Below, piece by piece: positions 37,935 through 49,139 of a stretch of 55,294 nt of DNA (within the stretch, counting starts at the first letter, position 1; each line of letters starts with the position of its first letter). Below the pieces are notes generated by a model. That model made no database searches and was not told the DNA's origin. It saw only the letters and a list, made by a program, of their open reading frames with translations. Location: the NCBI GenBank assembly GCA_016790515.1, contig JAEUOY010000106.1, positions 1 to 55,294 of the forward strand, written 5' to 3'. A program made the translations under genes and the position numbers. The DNA comes from Burkholderiaceae bacterium. GTDB lineage: Bacteria; Pseudomonadota; Gammaproteobacteria; Burkholderiales; Burkholderiaceae_C.

Positions 37935-39998
37935 TCAGGCGGTGCGCGCGGCAGCCGCCACGCGCTGGCGCACGGCCGCCATCACCGCGTCGGCGGTGAA
38001 GCCGAAATGCTTCATCAGCTCGCCGCCGGGCGCCGATTCGCCGTAGCGGCTGATGCCGATCACCGCGCCCGAGCGTCCGGTGTAGCGGCGCCAGCCGTCG
38101 GGGTGGCCGGCCTCCACCGCCACCACCGGCAGTGTCGGCGGCAGCACCAGGTCATGCCAGGCCTCGCCCTGGGCGTCGAAGCGCCGGGTGCAGGGCATCG
38201 ACACGACACGCGTCGCGATGCCCTCCTCGTCGAGCAGCCGGGCCTGCGCCTGCAGCGCCAGGCCGACCTCCGAACCGGTGGCGACGATCACCGCCTGCGG
38301 CCGCCGCTCGGCCGGGGCGTCCTTCAGCACGTAGCCGCCGCGGGCCACCTCGGCGCGCTGGCCGGCACCGGCGGCGACCGGCAGCGCCTGGCGCGACAGG
38401 ACCAGCGCGCTGGGCCCATCGTGCCGCTCGAGCGCGGCGACCCAGGCCACCGCGGTCTCCAGCGCATCGGCCGGACGCCAGACGTCGAGCCCCGGGATCA
38501 GCCGCAGCGAGGCCACGTGCTCGACCGGCTGGTGGGTCGGGCCGTCCTCGCCGAGGCCGATCGAATCGTGGGTGAAGACATGCACGACGCGCTGGCGCAT
38601 CAGCGCGGCCATGCGGATCGCGTTGCGGCTGTAGTCGCTGAAGGTCAGGAAGGTGCCACCGAAAGGCAGCAGCCCGCCGTGCAGCGCGATGCCGTTCATC
38701 ACCGCGGCCATGCCGAACTCGCGCACGCCGTAGCTCAGGTAGTTGCCGGCGCGGCCCGGCCCGGCCGTGCGATGGCCCTGGAAGTCGGTCAGGTTCGAGC
38801 CGGTCAGGTCGGCCGAGCCGCCGAAGATCTCGGGCAGCAGCGGCGCCAGCGCGTCCAGCGCCTGCTGCGAGGCCTTGCGGGTGGCCACCGGCCTGGTCGC
38901 GCCCTCGGCCAGCGCCCGAACGGCCGCCTCGGCAGCGGCCGGCCAGCCGGCGGGCAGCTGGCCGCTCATCCGGCGCCTGAACTCGGCCGCCAGCGCCGGG
39001 TGCGCGGCCTGGTAGGCAGCGAAACGCTGGTCCCAGGCCCGCTGGCGCGCCGCGCCGAGCTCGCGCGCGTCCCAGGCGGCGCGCAGGTCGTCCGGCACCT
39101 CGAAGGGCGCGGCGGTCCAGCCCAGGTGCTGGCGCAGCTTCGCGACGCCGGCCGCGCCCAGCGGCGCCCCATGCACGTCGGCGCTGCCTTCGAGGTCGAT
39201 CGCGCCCTTGCCGATCGTCGTGCGGCAGACGATCAGCGTCGGCTTCGCGCCGGGCTGGCCGCTGGCCGCGCTGGCCTGCACCAGCGCGGCGTCGAGCGCG
39301 GCCAGGTCGTGGCCGTCGATCGGGCCGATCACGTTCCAGCCGCAGGCGCGGAAGCGCCCCGGCGTGTCGTCGGCGAACCAGCCGGCGACCTCGCCGTCGA
39401 TGCTGATGCCGTTGTCGTCGTACAGCGCGATCAGCTTGCTCAAGCCCAGCGTGCCGGCCAGCGAGATCGCCTCCTGGCTGATGCCCTCCATCAGGCAGCC
39501 GTCGCCGAGGAAGACCCAGCTGCGGTGGTCGACGATCGCATGGCCGTCGCGGTTGAATTCGGCCGCCAGCATCTTCTCGGCCAGCGCCATGCCCACCGCG
39601 TTGGCCAGGCCCTGGCCGAGCGGGCCGGTGGTGGTCTCGACGCCCGGCGTGTGGCCGACCTCGGGGTGCCCCGGGGTCTTGCTGCCGAGCTGCCGGAAGC
39701 GCTTGATCTCGTCGACGGGCAAGTCGTAGCCGGTCAGGTGCAGCAGCGCGTACAGCAGCATCGACGCATGGCCGTTGCTGAGCACGAAGCGGTCGCGGTC
39801 GGCCCACTGCGGGTCGGCGGGGTTGTGGCGCAGGTGCCGGCTCCACAGCGCCACGCCCATCTCGGCCATGCCCATCGGCGCCCCCGGGTGGCCGCTGTTG
39901 GCCTGCTGCACCGCGTCGACGGCAAGCATGCGGATCGCATCGGCCATGCGGCCGCTCAGCGCCACGTCCAGTGGCGCAGCTTTCAATGCTGCATTCAA
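37935..39998 (-). CDS. cbbT: Transketolase
   Basis: A 687-residue thiamine-diphosphate enzyme that carries two-carbon units in the Calvin cycle. TPP motifs are in place: SGHPGAPMGMAEMGVALW at the N-terminus, VFLGDGCLMEGISQEA, LIALYDDNGISIDG, and in the pyrimidine domain VFTHDSIGLGEDGPTHQPVEH. The C-terminal domain includes VIVATGSEVGLALQA. It starts 12 nt after phosphoribulokinase. All ligands and the expected length are present, so it should be a full enzyme. Confidence 0.96.
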   Translation of the reverse strand: MNAALKAAPLDVALSGRMADAIRMLAVDAVQQANSGHPGAPMGMAEMGVALWSRHLRHNPADPQWADRDRFVLSNGHASMLLYALLHLTGYDLPVDEIKRFRQLGSKTPGHPEVGHTPGVETTTGPLGQGLANAVGMALAEKMLAAEFNRDGHAIVDHRSWVFLGDGCLMEGISQEAISLAGTLGLSKLIALYDDNGISIDGEVAGWFADDTPGRFRACGWNVIGPIDGHDLAALDAALVQASAASGQPGAKPTLIVCRTTIGKGAIDLEGSADVHGAPLGAAGVAKLRQHLGWTAAPFEVPDDLRAAWDARELGAARQRAWDQRFAAYQAAHPALAAEFRRRMSGQLPAGWPAAAEAAVRALAEGATRPVATRKASQQALDALAPLLPEIFGGSADLTGSNLTDFQGHRTAGPGRAGNYLSYGVREFGMAAVMNGIALHGGLLPFGGTFLTFSDYSRNAIRMAALMRQRVVHVFTHDSIGLGEDGPTHQPVEHVASLRLIPGLDVWRPADALETAVAWVAALERHDGPSALVLSRQALPVAAGAGQRAEVARGGYVLKDAPAERRPQAVIVATGSEVGLALQAQARLLDEEGIATRVVSMPCTRRFDAQGEAWHDLVLPPTLPVVAVEAGHPDGWRRYTGRSGAVIGISRYGESAPGGELMKHFGFTADAVMAAVRQRVAAAARTA

Positions 39999-40010
39999 GG
40001 AAGTCTCCTG

Positions 40011-40883
40011 TTATCCGGCGCGGCGCTTCAGGTCCATCAACCGGAGAATCATCGGGGTGAAGATCAGCTGCATCGCCAGGCCCATCTTGCCGCCCGGCAC
40101 GACGATGGTGTTCGGCCGCGTCATCATCGAGCCGTGCAGCATCGACATCAGGTAGGGGAAGTCGATGCCGCGCGGCTTGGCGAAGCGGATCACCACCATG
40201 CTCTCGTCGGCGCTGGGAATGTCCTTGGCGATGAACGGGTTGCTGGTGTCCACCGTCGGCACGCGCTGGAAGTTCACGTGGGTGCGGCTGAACTGCGGGC
40301 AGATGTGGTTCACGTAGTCGGGCATGCGGCGCAGGATGGTCTCGACCACCGCCTCCTGGCTGTAGCCGCGCAGCGTCTTGTCGCGGTGCAGCTTCTGGAT
40401 CCACTCGAGGTTGATGATCGGCACCACGCCGACCAGCAGGTCGACATGCCGCGCCACGTCGACGCCCGGGCCGGAGTAGCCCCCATGCAGGCCCTCGTAG
40501 AACAGCGCGTCGCTGTCGCCCATGTCCTGCCAGGGGGTGAAGGTGCCCGGGTCGCCGCCGAGCTCCCTGGCCTCGGCGGCGTCGTGGATGTAGCGGCGCA
40601 CCTGGCCGCGGCCGCTCTCGCCATAAGCGGCAAAGGTGGCGTCCAGCTCGGCCAGCAGGTTGCTCTCGGGGCCGAAGTGGCTGATCTGCGGGCCCTCGCC
40701 ATGGTCGGCGGCACGCACCTTCTCGCGCATCTCGACGCGGTTGAAGCGGTGGAACGAGTCACCCTCGATCACCTGGGCGCGGATGTTCTCGCGCCGGAAG
40801 ATGTGGGCAAAACTCTTCATCACCGTGGTGGTGCCGGCGCCCGACGAGCCGGTGACGGCGATGATGGGATGCTTCTGCGACAT
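40011..40883 (-). CDS. cbbP: Phosphoribulokinase
   Basis: A 290-residue kinase that makes ribulose-1,5-bisphosphate, the RuBisCO substrate, from ribulose-5-phosphate and ATP. The P-loop TGSSGAGTTT covers residues 11-20, then FRRENIRAQVIEGDSFHRFNR with substrate-binding residues, and YEGLHGGYSGPG. It is the short proteobacterial class I (hexa/octameric) type. It is 13 nt from cbbF and 12 nt from cbbT. No sign of the redox-regulating cysteines used in plants. Confidence 0.97.
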   Translation of the reverse strand: MSQKHPIIAVTGSSGAGTTTVMKSFAHIFRRENIRAQVIEGDSFHRFNRVEMREKVRAADHGEGPQISHFGPESNLLAELDATFAAYGESGRGQVRRYIHDAAEARELGGDPGTFTPWQDMGDSDALFYEGLHGGYSGPGVDVARHVDLLVGVVPIINLEWIQKLHRDKTLRGYSQEAVVETILRRMPDYVNHICPQFSRTHVNFQRVPTVDTSNPFIAKDIPSADESMVVIRFAKPRGIDFPYLMSMLHGSMMTRPNTIVVPGGKMGLAMQLIFTPMILRLMDLKRRAG

Positions 40884-40896
40884 GGACGGCTCCTGG

Positions 40897-41976
40897 TCAG
40901 GTGAATTCGCGGGCCCGGAACAGCGAGCGCTCGTTGAACAGCGGCGACTCGAAGGGCCTGTCCTTGCCGGCCGCGTGCTCGGCGTGGTAGCGCTCGATGC
41001 GCAGCACCTCGTTCCTCGAGCCCAGGATCACCGGCACGCGCTGGTGCAGCCGTTCGGGCTGCAGCTGCAACAGCCGCTGGCGGCCGGTGCTCGAGGCGCC
41101 GCCGGCCTGCTCGATCAGCATCGAGATCGGATTGGCCTCGTACATCAGCCGCAGCCGGCCGGGCTTGGCCGGGTCCTTGGTGTCCTTCGGGTACATGAAG
41201 ACGCCGCCGCGCATCAGGATGCGGTGCACCTCGGCCACCATGCTGGCGATCCAGCGCATGTTGAAGTCGCGGCCGCGGTCGCCGCCCTTGCCGGCCTGGC
41301 ATTCGGTGACGTAGCGGTGCACCGGCGGCTCCCAGAAGCGGGCATTGCTGGTGTTGATCGCGAACTCGCTGGTGTCCTCGGGAATCGCCAGGTTCGGATG
41401 GGTCAGGATGAAGTTGCCGATCTCGCGGTCGAGCGTGAAGCCGTGCGTGCCCTTGCCCACCGTCAGCACCAGCATCGTCGCCGGGCCGTAGATCGCATAG
41501 CCGGCCGCCACCTGGCGGGTGCCCGGCTGCAGGTAGTCGGCGATCGCCGGCGGTTCGGCCTTGTCGTGGCGCAGCACCGAGAAGATCGTGCCGACCGAGA
41601 CGTTGACATCGGTGTTCGACGAGCCGTCGAGCGGGTCGAAGATCAGCAGGTAGGGCCCGCGAGGGTAGCCCTCGGGGATCACGTAGGGCTCGTCCAGCTC
41701 TTCGCTGGCCAGGCCGGCCACCAGGCCGCCCCATTCGGTGGCGTTGACCATCACCTCGTTGGCCAGCACGTCCAGCTTCTTCTGCTGCTCGCCCTGCACG
41801 TTGGTCTGCTCGATCGTGCCGAGGTAGCCGCCCAGCGCTCCCTTGGCGGTCATCGCCGAGATCGCCTTGACCGCCGCGGCGACGTCGACCAGCAGCGCGG
41901 CCAGCTTGCCCTGGTCGCCGGCGTCCTGCAGCTGCTGGATCAGGAACTTCGAAAGGGTGGTGCGTCCGAGATGCAT
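40897..41976 (-). CDS. cbbF: Class I fructose-1,6-bisphosphatase
   Basis: A 359-residue phosphatase. Metal site motifs are present: [18 protein letters not shown] and [26 protein letters not shown] (the DPLDGSSN signature), then [20 protein letters not shown] and [37 protein letters not shown]. The enzyme regenerates fructose-6-phosphate, and some bacterial forms also use sedoheptulose-1,7-bisphosphate. It follows cbbX by 14 nt. Confidence 0.96.
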   Translation of the reverse strand: MHLGRTTLSKFLIQQLQDAGDQGKLAALLVDVAAAVKAISAMTAKGALGGYLGTIEQTNVQGEQQKKLDVLANEVMVNATEWGGLVAGLASEELDEPYVIPEGYPRGPYLLIFDPLDGSSNTDVNVSVGTIFSVLRHDKAEPPAIADYLQPGTRQVAAGYAIYGPATMLVLTVGKGTHGFTLDREIGNFILTHPNLAIPEDTSEFAINTSNARFWEPPVHRYVTECQAGKGGDRGRDFNMRWIASMVAEVHRILMRGGVFMYPKDTKDPAKPGRLRLMYEANPISMLIEQAGGASSTGRQRLLQLQPERLHQRVPVILGSRNEVLRIERYHAEHAAGKDRPFESPLFNERSLFRAREFT

Positions 41977-41990
41977 CGTGGATCTCCCGT

Positions 41991-42971
41991 TCAGGTCTGG
42001 TTTTCCGGGTTCGTGGCGATCGCGAACACCCGGCTGGCGCGGATGTCGCTGACGGCGATCGTGCTCAGGTCGTCGGCGTCCAGCGGCCGGTCGCGGTCGG
42101 CGAACAGCCGGCTGGCCTGGCGCAGCCGCATGCGGTCCAGCGCGTTGCGCACGCTGCGGGCGTTGGCGAAGTGCGGCTGCGCGATGCGCCGCTGCAGGTA
42201 CTCGTCGAAGGCCTCGCGGGCGCCGGGGCCGAAGCGGTAATGGCTCTCGGCGAGCATGCGGTCGGCGATCTGCAGCAGCTCGCCCTGTGCATAGTCGGGG
42301 AAGTCGATGTGGTGGGCGATGCGCGAGCTCATGCCCGGGTTGCTCTGGAAGAAGGTGTCCATCCGGTCCTTGTAGCCGGCCAGGATCACCACCAGGTCGT
42401 CGCGCTGGTTCTCCATCACCTGCAGCAGGATCTCGATCGCCTCCTGGCCGTAGTCGCGCTCGTTCTCGGGCCGGTACAGGTAGTAGGCCTCATCGATGAA
42501 CAGCACGCCGCCCATCGCCTTCTTCAGCACTTCCTTGGTCTTCGGCGCGGTGTGGCCGATGTACTGGCCGACCAGGTCGTCGCGCGTGACGCTGACCACA
42601 TGGCCCTTGCGCACATAGCCCAGCCGGTGAAGGATCTGCGCCATGCGCAGCGCCACCGTGGTCTTGCCGGTGCCCGGGTTGCCCGAGAAGCACATGTGCA
42701 GCGAGGGCTTGCTGGCCGCCAGGCCCAGCCGCTCGCGCAGCCTGGCGATGACCAGCAGCGCGGCGATGTCGCGGATGCGGGCCTTCACCGGCTTCAGGCC
42801 GACCAGCTCGCGGTCGAGCTCGTCGAGCACCGCCTCGACCTGGCTCTGCGCCAGCACCTCGCCGACCGTCACCGGCGCGGCGGGCTCGGCCGGGGCCGGT
42901 GCGGCGACCGGGGCGGCAGCGGCCGCGGCGGACAGCGGCGCACCGGGGATCGCGTAGAGCGGGTTGGCCAT
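41991..42971 (-). CDS. cbbX: Red-type RuBisCO activase CbbX
   Basis: A 326-residue AAA+ motor that removes tight-binding sugar phosphates from red-type RuBisCO. It has a 45-residue Ala/Pro-rich lead, then [23 protein letters not shown], Walker [16 protein letters not shown] (residues 96-110), the pore-loop [14 protein letters not shown], and Walker [16 protein letters not shown]. These are the CbbX hallmarks, and the gene is 14 nt downstream of cbbS, the usual red-type arrangement. The N-terminal extension is longer than in Rhodobacter. Confidence 0.96.
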   Translation of the reverse strand: MANPLYAIPGAPLSAAAAAAPVAAPAPAEPAAPVTVGEVLAQSQVEAVLDELDRELVGLKPVKARIRDIAALLVIARLRERLGLAASKPSLHMCFSGNPGTGKTTVALRMAQILHRLGYVRKGHVVSVTRDDLVGQYIGHTAPKTKEVLKKAMGGVLFIDEAYYLYRPENERDYGQEAIEILLQVMENQRDDLVVILAGYKDRMDTFFQSNPGMSSRIAHHIDFPDYAQGELLQIADRMLAESHYRFGPGAREAFDEYLQRRIAQPHFANARSVRNALDRMRLRQASRLFADRDRPLDADDLSTIAVSDIRASRVFAIATNPENQT

Positions 42972-42985
42972 GGTCGTGCGATGGC

Positions 42986-43426
42986 TCAGCGGCCGTAGCG
43001 CTCGCCTTCGGCCTTGTCGGTGGCGTAGCTGTGCACGGTGTAGTGCATCGAGCGGCCGTTGGCCTCCTGGCGCACCAGGCCGAAGCCGGGCTCGCTGGCC
43101 GGCCGGTTGACGATGAAGCTCATCGCGATCGTCTCGACATTGCGCGTCGAGTCGAAGGCCATCATCCGGATGTAGTGGTTCGGGAAGGTCTGGCGGCAGT
43201 TCTGCAGTTCCATCATCACGCCGGCGGCATCCTGCAGGTCGAACATCGGCATGCCGTACATCTCCCAGTAGGTGTTGCGCGGGTGCGGGTCGTCGGTGTA
43301 CTCGACGCTCCAGGCGTAGCCCTTCTTCAGCCCGTACTCGATCTGCAGCGTGATCTCCTCGTCGCTCAGGTCGGGCAGGAAGCTGAACTGGCCCTGGGTG
43401 ATGCGGCCGGTGGGGTTGGTCATCAT
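42986..43426 (-). CDS. cbbS: RuBisCO small subunit, red-type form I
   Basis: A 146-residue small subunit. It starts with [53 protein letters not shown] and has the C-terminal extension [24 protein letters not shown] typical of red-type (form IC/ID) enzymes, where it forms a beta-barrel in the holoenzyme channel. Two ATGs are adjacent (43426 and 43423). It lies 17 nt downstream of cbbL. Confidence 0.97.
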   Translation of the reverse strand: MMTNPTGRITQGQFSFLPDLSDEEITLQIEYGLKKGYAWSVEYTDDPHPRNTYWEMYGMPMFDLQDAAGVMMELQNCRQTFPNHYIRMMAFDSTRNVETIAMSFIVNRPASEPGFGLVRQEANGRSMHYTVHSYATDKAEGERYGR

Positions 43427-43443
43427 GGCGGGGTGCTCCTGGT

Positions 43444-45051
<1,608 letters not shown>

Positions 45052-45064
45052 TTAGCTGATCTCA
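45052..45064. promoter_or_regulatory. Candidate CbbR binding site
   Basis: TTA-N7-TCA (TGA-N7-TAA on the other strand) fits the TNA-N7/8-TNA pattern reported for CbbR operators. It lies between the divergent genes, about 17 bp upstream of the cbb -35 box and 13 bp before the cbbR ATG, so it could serve both activation and autorepression. A short degenerate motif, so confidence is limited. Confidence 0.4.
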
Positions 45065-45077
45065 ACAGGCAATCAGG

Positions 45078-45989
45078 ATGAACGTCACCTTCCGCCAGCT
45101 GCGCGTCTTTGCCGAGGTGGCCCGGCTGGGCAGCGTGCAGCGCGCCGCCGAAGCCTTGCACCTGACGCCGCCGGCGGTATCGATGCAGATCAAGGAGGTC
45201 GAGAGTCAGGTCGGCCTGCCGCTGTTCGACCGCGCCGGACGCCGGCTGTCGCTGTCGACCGCCGGCGAGTACTTCCTGGTCTATGCGCGGCGCCTGCTCG
45301 GCACGCTGAAGGAGGCCGACGACGCGATGGCGCGCTTCAAGCGGATCGAGTCAGGCGTGCTGACGATCGGCATGGTCAGCTCGGCCAAGTACTTCCTGCC
45401 GCAGTTGCTGGCCCAGTTCCACACCGAGCACCCGGCGATCGAGGTGCGGCTGCGCCTGGGCGGGCGCGAGCAGCTGGTGGCGATGATGCAGGCCAACGAG
45501 GTCGACCTGGCCATCATGGGCCGGCCGCCGAGGGACTTTCCGAACCGCGCCGAGCCCTTCGCGATGCACCCGCATGTGCTGATCACCGCGCCCGGCCATC
45601 CGTTCGCCAGCGGCGACAAGGTGCCGGCCGCCGACCTGGCCCGCGAGCCGTTCATCGTGCGCGAGCCCGGCTCGGGCACCCGCGCGGCGCTGGAGGAATA
45701 CCTCGACAGCCACCGCCTGCAGCCGGTGTTCGTGATGGAGATGAACAGCACCGAGGCGATCAAGCAGGCGGTGATGGCCGGCATGGGGCTGAGCCTGGTG
45801 TCGCTGCACACGATCGGGCTGGAGTGGCGCAACGGCCTGATCGCCGCGCCGCAGGTCGAGGGCCTGCCGCTGATGCGGCGCTGGCATGTCGTCGCCACGG
45901 CCGGCAAGCTGCTCTCGCCGGCAGCCGAGGCGCTGCGCTACTTCGTGCTGGAGCGCGGCGAAGCACACCTCGCGGCGATGTTCGCGTAG
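45078..45989 (+). CDS. cbbR: LysR-type regulator CbbR
   Basis: A 303-residue LysR activator of cbb operons. The N-terminal helix-turn-helix is FRQLRVFAEVARLGSVQRAAEALHLTPPAVSMQIKEVESQVGLPLFDRAGRRLSLS; the effector domain has IGMVSSAKYFLPQLLAQF and SGTRAALEEYL. Characterised CbbR proteins respond to metabolites such as phosphoenolpyruvate, RuBP or NADPH. The gene is divergent from cbbL, separated by 143 bp. The length is typical. Confidence 0.96.
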   Translation: MNVTFRQLRVFAEVARLGSVQRAAEALHLTPPAVSMQIKEVESQVGLPLFDRAGRRLSLSTAGEYFLVYARRLLGTLKEADDAMARFKRIESGVLTIGMVSSAKYFLPQLLAQFHTEHPAIEVRLRLGGREQLVAMMQANEVDLAIMGRPPRDFPNRAEPFAMHPHVLITAPGHPFASGDKVPAADLAREPFIVREPGSGTRAALEEYLDSHRLQPVFVMEMNSTEAIKQAVMAGMGLSLVSLHTIGLEWRNGLIAAPQVEGLPLMRRWHVVATAGKLLSPAAEALRYFVLERGEAHLAAMFA

Positions 45990-46180
45990 GCGCGCGGGCG
46001 GCCGCTCGATCGCTCAGGTCGCGCGGCATCCCGCCGGCGGCGCCCGGCCCCCGATCGTGCATCGGTCACGGTCCTTGCAGGCGCCGCTGGCCGACCCCCC
46101 CCGGAATGAGTGGGGCGACCCCCTGCCTGCGGGTGGCTTTTGCCTTGAGACCGTCCGGTAACGAACAGATACTGGTCGAC

Positions 46181-46468
46181 ATGGAAAATTTCTCGACACC
46201 CCAGCGGTCAGCGACACCCTGGATCGCCAATCTGGCGACGCTGGCCGTGGTGCTGGCGGCGATCGGCTGGTCGAGCGAGCAGCGTCCCGTCGGTTCCGCC
46301 ACCGATGCGGCCGCGACGATGCCCGCCGCACCGCACGCGCTGCCGGCCCTGGACTCGGCGGCCCAGCCGCTGCCGACCGCCACGCAGGCGCGTTGGCCGA
46401 TGCAGACGACCGCCGTGGCGGTCGAGGGCGTGCAGGTCGTCGGCCTGCAGTCGTCCAAGTTGCGCTGA
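46181..46468 (+). CDS. Small single-pass membrane protein, hypothetical
   Basis: A possible 95-residue protein starting at ATG 46181. One hydrophobic span, WIANLATLAVVLAAIGW (about 14-30), is followed by an Ala/Pro-rich tail with no recognised motif. The Shine-Dalgarno is weak and the long open frame upstream is a shadow of cbbR, so it could be spurious. In favour of it, the opening MENFSTPQRSATPW is less GC-biased than random frames, and no other gene occupies 45990-46629. The 161 bp after it (46469-46629) hold nothing I can name. Confidence 0.45.
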   Translation: MENFSTPQRSATPWIANLATLAVVLAAIGWSSEQRPVGSATDAAATMPAAPHALPALDSAAQPLPTATQARWPMQTTAVAVEGVQVVGLQSSKLR

Positions 46469-46629
46469 CACCTCCTCCTCCGTGCCGGGCCTTCGCCCGC
46501 ACAAGATCTCACTCGAATCGCCCGGTGTGCCGGCACCGCTTCTGCCAGCGATGCAAGCACGTTCGGTGCCAGGCCTGACCTACGATCGTGCGGGCAGTGC
46601 CCGCGCCGCAGCGCCGACGCCTGCACCCG

Positions 46630-47127
46630 CTACGCCGAAGCCAGCGCGCAGCGCACGGGCCGTGCGCCCAGAGGCGCCCTCAGGACCGCCGGGTCGATCG
46701 ACACCAGGAACCCGCGCCGGCCCCCGTTGATGAAGATGCGCGGCAGCGCGAGCACGGTCTCCTCGACGCAGATCGGCATCGCCTTGCGCAGTCCGAACGG
46801 CGAGGTGCCGCCGACCTGGTAGCCGCTGTGGCGCTGCGCCACCTCGGGCTTGCAGGGCTCGACGGTCTTGGCGCCGATGGCCCGGGCCAGGTTCTTGGTG
46901 CTGACCTGGCAATCGCCATGCATCAGCACCACCAAGGGCTGCGCGCGCTCGTCCTGCATCACCAGCGTCTTGATCACCGCATGGTGCGGCACACCCAGCT
47001 GGCGCGCGGACTCCTCGGTTCCGCCATGCTCGACGTACTCGTACGGGTGCCCGCAGAACACGACCCCGTGCACCCGCAGCCATGCGGTGGCCGGGGTCTC
47101 GCTGACGTGCCTGTCCTTGCGGGTCAA
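46630..47127 (-). CDS. ybaK: YbaK/EbsC-family aminoacyl-tRNA deacylase (Cys-tRNA(Pro) deacylase)
   Basis: A protein of about 165 residues that hydrolyses misacylated tRNA, typically Cys-tRNA(Pro). Motifs: PATAWLRVHGVVFCGHPYEYVEHGGTEESARQLG, VIKTLVMQDERAQPLVVLMHGDCQVSTKNLARAIGAK, the last including the family Lys, and GYQVGGTSPFGLRKAMPICVEET. No ATG is available. TTG 47127 has a good ribosome site (GAGAGG, five-base gap); GTG 47148 overlaps the aldo/keto reductase stop as GTGA and is the alternative. Either way it is coupled to the upstream gene. Confidence 0.88.
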   Translation of the reverse strand: MTRKDRHVSETPATAWLRVHGVVFCGHPYEYVEHGGTEESARQLGVPHHAVIKTLVMQDERAQPLVVLMHGDCQVSTKNLARAIGAKTVEPCKPEVAQRHSGYQVGGTSPFGLRKAMPICVEETVLALPRIFINGGRRGFLVSIDPAVLRAPLGARPVRCALASA

Positions 47128-47144
47128 GCGGGCCTCTCGCAGGC

Positions 47145-48221
47145 TCACTGCGCCGGGTCGCGGATTTCCCAGCGGATGCGGTCGACCGCGGCCAGCAGTT
47201 CGGGCGACAGCGTGGTGCCCCAGGCGGCAAGGTTCTCGTCCAGCTGGGCCAGCGTCGTGACCCCGATGATGGTGCTGGCGACGCGCCAGTTGCCATAGCA
47301 GTAGGCCAGCGCCAGCTGCGTGGGCGAGAGGCCATGCTCGCGCGCCAGCGCGTTGTAGCGGCGCGCGGCCGCCAGCGTCTCGGGCCGGCCCCAGCGCTGC
47401 CGGCGCATGCTCTCGAAGCGGGCGATGCGGCCCAGCGCCGGCTGCGCCGGATCGAAGCCCGGGCCGTCGTACTTGCCGGTCAGGGTGCCGAAGCCCAGCG
47501 GGCTGTAGGCCAGCAGCGAGACCCCGCTGCGCAGCAGCGTCTCGTCGAGCCCGTTGTCGACGGTGCGGTTGACCAGCGCATAGGGGTTCTGCACCGAGAC
47601 CACCTTCGGCAGGCCATGCAGTTCGGCCAGGCGCAGGAATTCGCCGACGCCCCACGGCGTTTCGTTCGACAGGCCGATGTGGCGCACCTTGCCGGCCTCG
47701 ACCAGCGCGGCCAGCGCCTCGAGCTGATCGTGGATCGAGCTGTACTCGCGGTCCTTGGCCGGATCGAGGTAGATCGCGCCGAAGGCCGGCACGTTGCGGT
47801 TGGGCCAGTGGATCTGGTAGAGGTCGATCACGTCGGTCCGCAGCCGGCGCAGGCTGTCGTGGCAGGCCTGGGTGATCTCGGCGGGCTTCAGGTTGTCGCT
47901 GCCGTTGCGCACCCAGTCCATGCCCCGCGACGGGCCGGCGACCTTGGTCGCCAGCACGGTGCGCGACCTCGCGCCGGGCCGCGAGGCGAACCAGCGGCCG
48001 ATGATCGCCTCGGTGGCGCCGTAGGTCTCGCGCCGTGCCGGCACCGCATACATCTCGGCGGTGTCGATGAAGTCGACGCCGCGCTCGAGCGCGCGGTCGA
48101 GGATGGCGTGCGCGGTCGACTCGTCGACCTGCTCGCCGAAGGTCATCGTGCCCAGGCAGATGCGGCTGACCCGCAGACCGCTTTGGCCGAGGGTGGTGCC
48201 GGGGATGGTGTGCGATGTCAT
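47145..48221 (-). CDS. Aldo/keto reductase (Tas-like)
   Basis: A 358-residue NADPH-dependent (beta/alpha)8 oxidoreductase. Family features: LGQSGLRVSRICLGTMTFGEQ, GVDFIDTAEMYAVPARRETYGATEAIIG with catalytic Asp and Tyr, VLATKVAGPSRGMDW containing the Lys, and DLYQIHWPNRNVPAFG. The Tas/YajO-type insertion (PARRETYGATE) and C-terminal STIIGVTTLAQLDENLAAW match. The substrate is unknown. Its TGA overlaps the possible GTG start of ybaK. It is read leftward, 57 bp downstream of the sulfurtransferase gene end. Confidence 0.93.
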   Translation of the reverse strand: MTSHTIPGTTLGQSGLRVSRICLGTMTFGEQVDESTAHAILDRALERGVDFIDTAEMYAVPARRETYGATEAIIGRWFASRPGARSRTVLATKVAGPSRGMDWVRNGSDNLKPAEITQACHDSLRRLRTDVIDLYQIHWPNRNVPAFGAIYLDPAKDREYSSIHDQLEALAALVEAGKVRHIGLSNETPWGVGEFLRLAELHGLPKVVSVQNPYALVNRTVDNGLDETLLRSGVSLLAYSPLGFGTLTGKYDGPGFDPAQPALGRIARFESMRRQRWGRPETLAAARRYNALAREHGLSPTQLALAYCYGNWRVASTIIGVTTLAQLDENLAAWGTTLSPELLAAVDRIRWEIRDPAQ

Positions 48222-48278
48222 GCGTCGGCGGGAAGTGGGAGGCCGCGAGTGTGCCGCAATGCCTCGCCGCCTGCCGGA

Positions 48279-49139
48279 TCAGCCCCCGGTGGCGATCGGC
48301 GCGTCGGGCCGCGCGCACCAGTCGCTCCACGACCCCGGATACAGCGCCGCGCCGCGCAGCCCGGCCGCTTCCATCGCCAGCAGGTTGTGACAGGCGGTCA
48401 CGCCCGAGCCGCACTGCTGGACCAGGTCGGCCGGCTGGCGCGCGGCCATCACCGCCAGCCACTCGGCGCGCAGCCGGTCGATCGGCTTGAAGCGGCCGTC
48501 GCTCAGCAGGTTGTCGCGGAAGAACCGGTTCACCGCGCCGGGGATGTGGCCGGCCACCGGGTCGATCGTCTCGTTCTCGCCGCGAAAGCGGTCGGCCGCA
48601 CGGGCGTCGACGATCAGCCGCGGGCCGCCACCCAGCCCGGCGCGCAGTTCGTCGTAGCCGATCGAGCGGGTCAGCGGCGGCCGCAGCGTCAGCCGCCCCG
48701 GGCCGCGCGGCGGCACGGCACCGGCGGCCAGCGCCCCGCCGGCGGCGTCCCAGGCCGCCAGCCCGCCATCGAGCACCTGCACCGCGGCGTGCCCCAGCCA
48801 GCGAAGCATCCACCACAGCCGCGCGGCCACCATGCCGCCGGAGGTGTCGTAGGCCACGACCGGCAGGTCGTCCTGGCAGCCCAGCGTGGCCAGCCGGGCG
48901 GCAAAGGCCTCGCGGCCGGGCAGCGGATGGCGCCCGCCCGCGCCAGCACCACCGGCGCGCGGGCCCGACAGGTCGCGGTCGAGGTGCAGGTAGATCGCAC
49001 CGGGCAGGTGGCCTTCGAGGTACGACTGCGCGCCCAGCTCGGGCTGCGCCAGGTCGAATCGGCAGTCGAAGACCAGCAGCGGTGCGCCGCTGGCCATCAG
49101 TGCGCGCAGCGCCGGCGCGGAGATCAGGGGCGTGGTCAT
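48279..49139 (-). CDS. Sulfurtransferase, 3-mercaptopyruvate type (SseA-like)
   Basis: A 286-residue tandem rhodanese. The first domain is inactive-like (VFDCRFDLAQPELGAQSYLEGHLPGAIYLHLDRDLS). The second has the active loop in LVQQCGSGVTACHNLLAME; the CGSGVT loop is the 3-mercaptopyruvate sulfurtransferase type rather than the CRxGxT of thiosulfate sulfurtransferases. It should move sulfur to cyanide or a thiol acceptor. ATG 49139 was chosen because the open frame upstream lies in the gap before the HD-GYP gene. Divergent from that gene by 252 bp. Confidence 0.92.
   Translation of the reverse strand: MTTPLISAPALRALMASGAPLLVFDCRFDLAQPELGAQSYLEGHLPGAIYLHLDRDLSGPRAGGAGAGGRHPLPGREAFAARLATLGCQDDLPVVAYDTSGGMVAARLWWMLRWLGHAAVQVLDGGLAAWDAAGGALAAGAVPPRGPGRLTLRPPLTRSIGYDELRAGLGGGPRLIVDARAADRFRGENETIDPVAGHIPGAVNRFFRDNLLSDGRFKPIDRLRAEWLAVMAARQPADLVQQCGSGVTACHNLLAMEAAGLRGAALYPGSWSDWCARPDAPIATGG

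Noticed and set aside
46081-46160. C-rich and G-rich runs after cbbR suggesting a terminator or riboswitch
   Set aside because: Stems are only four pairs with several alternatives and no T-run; I could not build a convincing structure.
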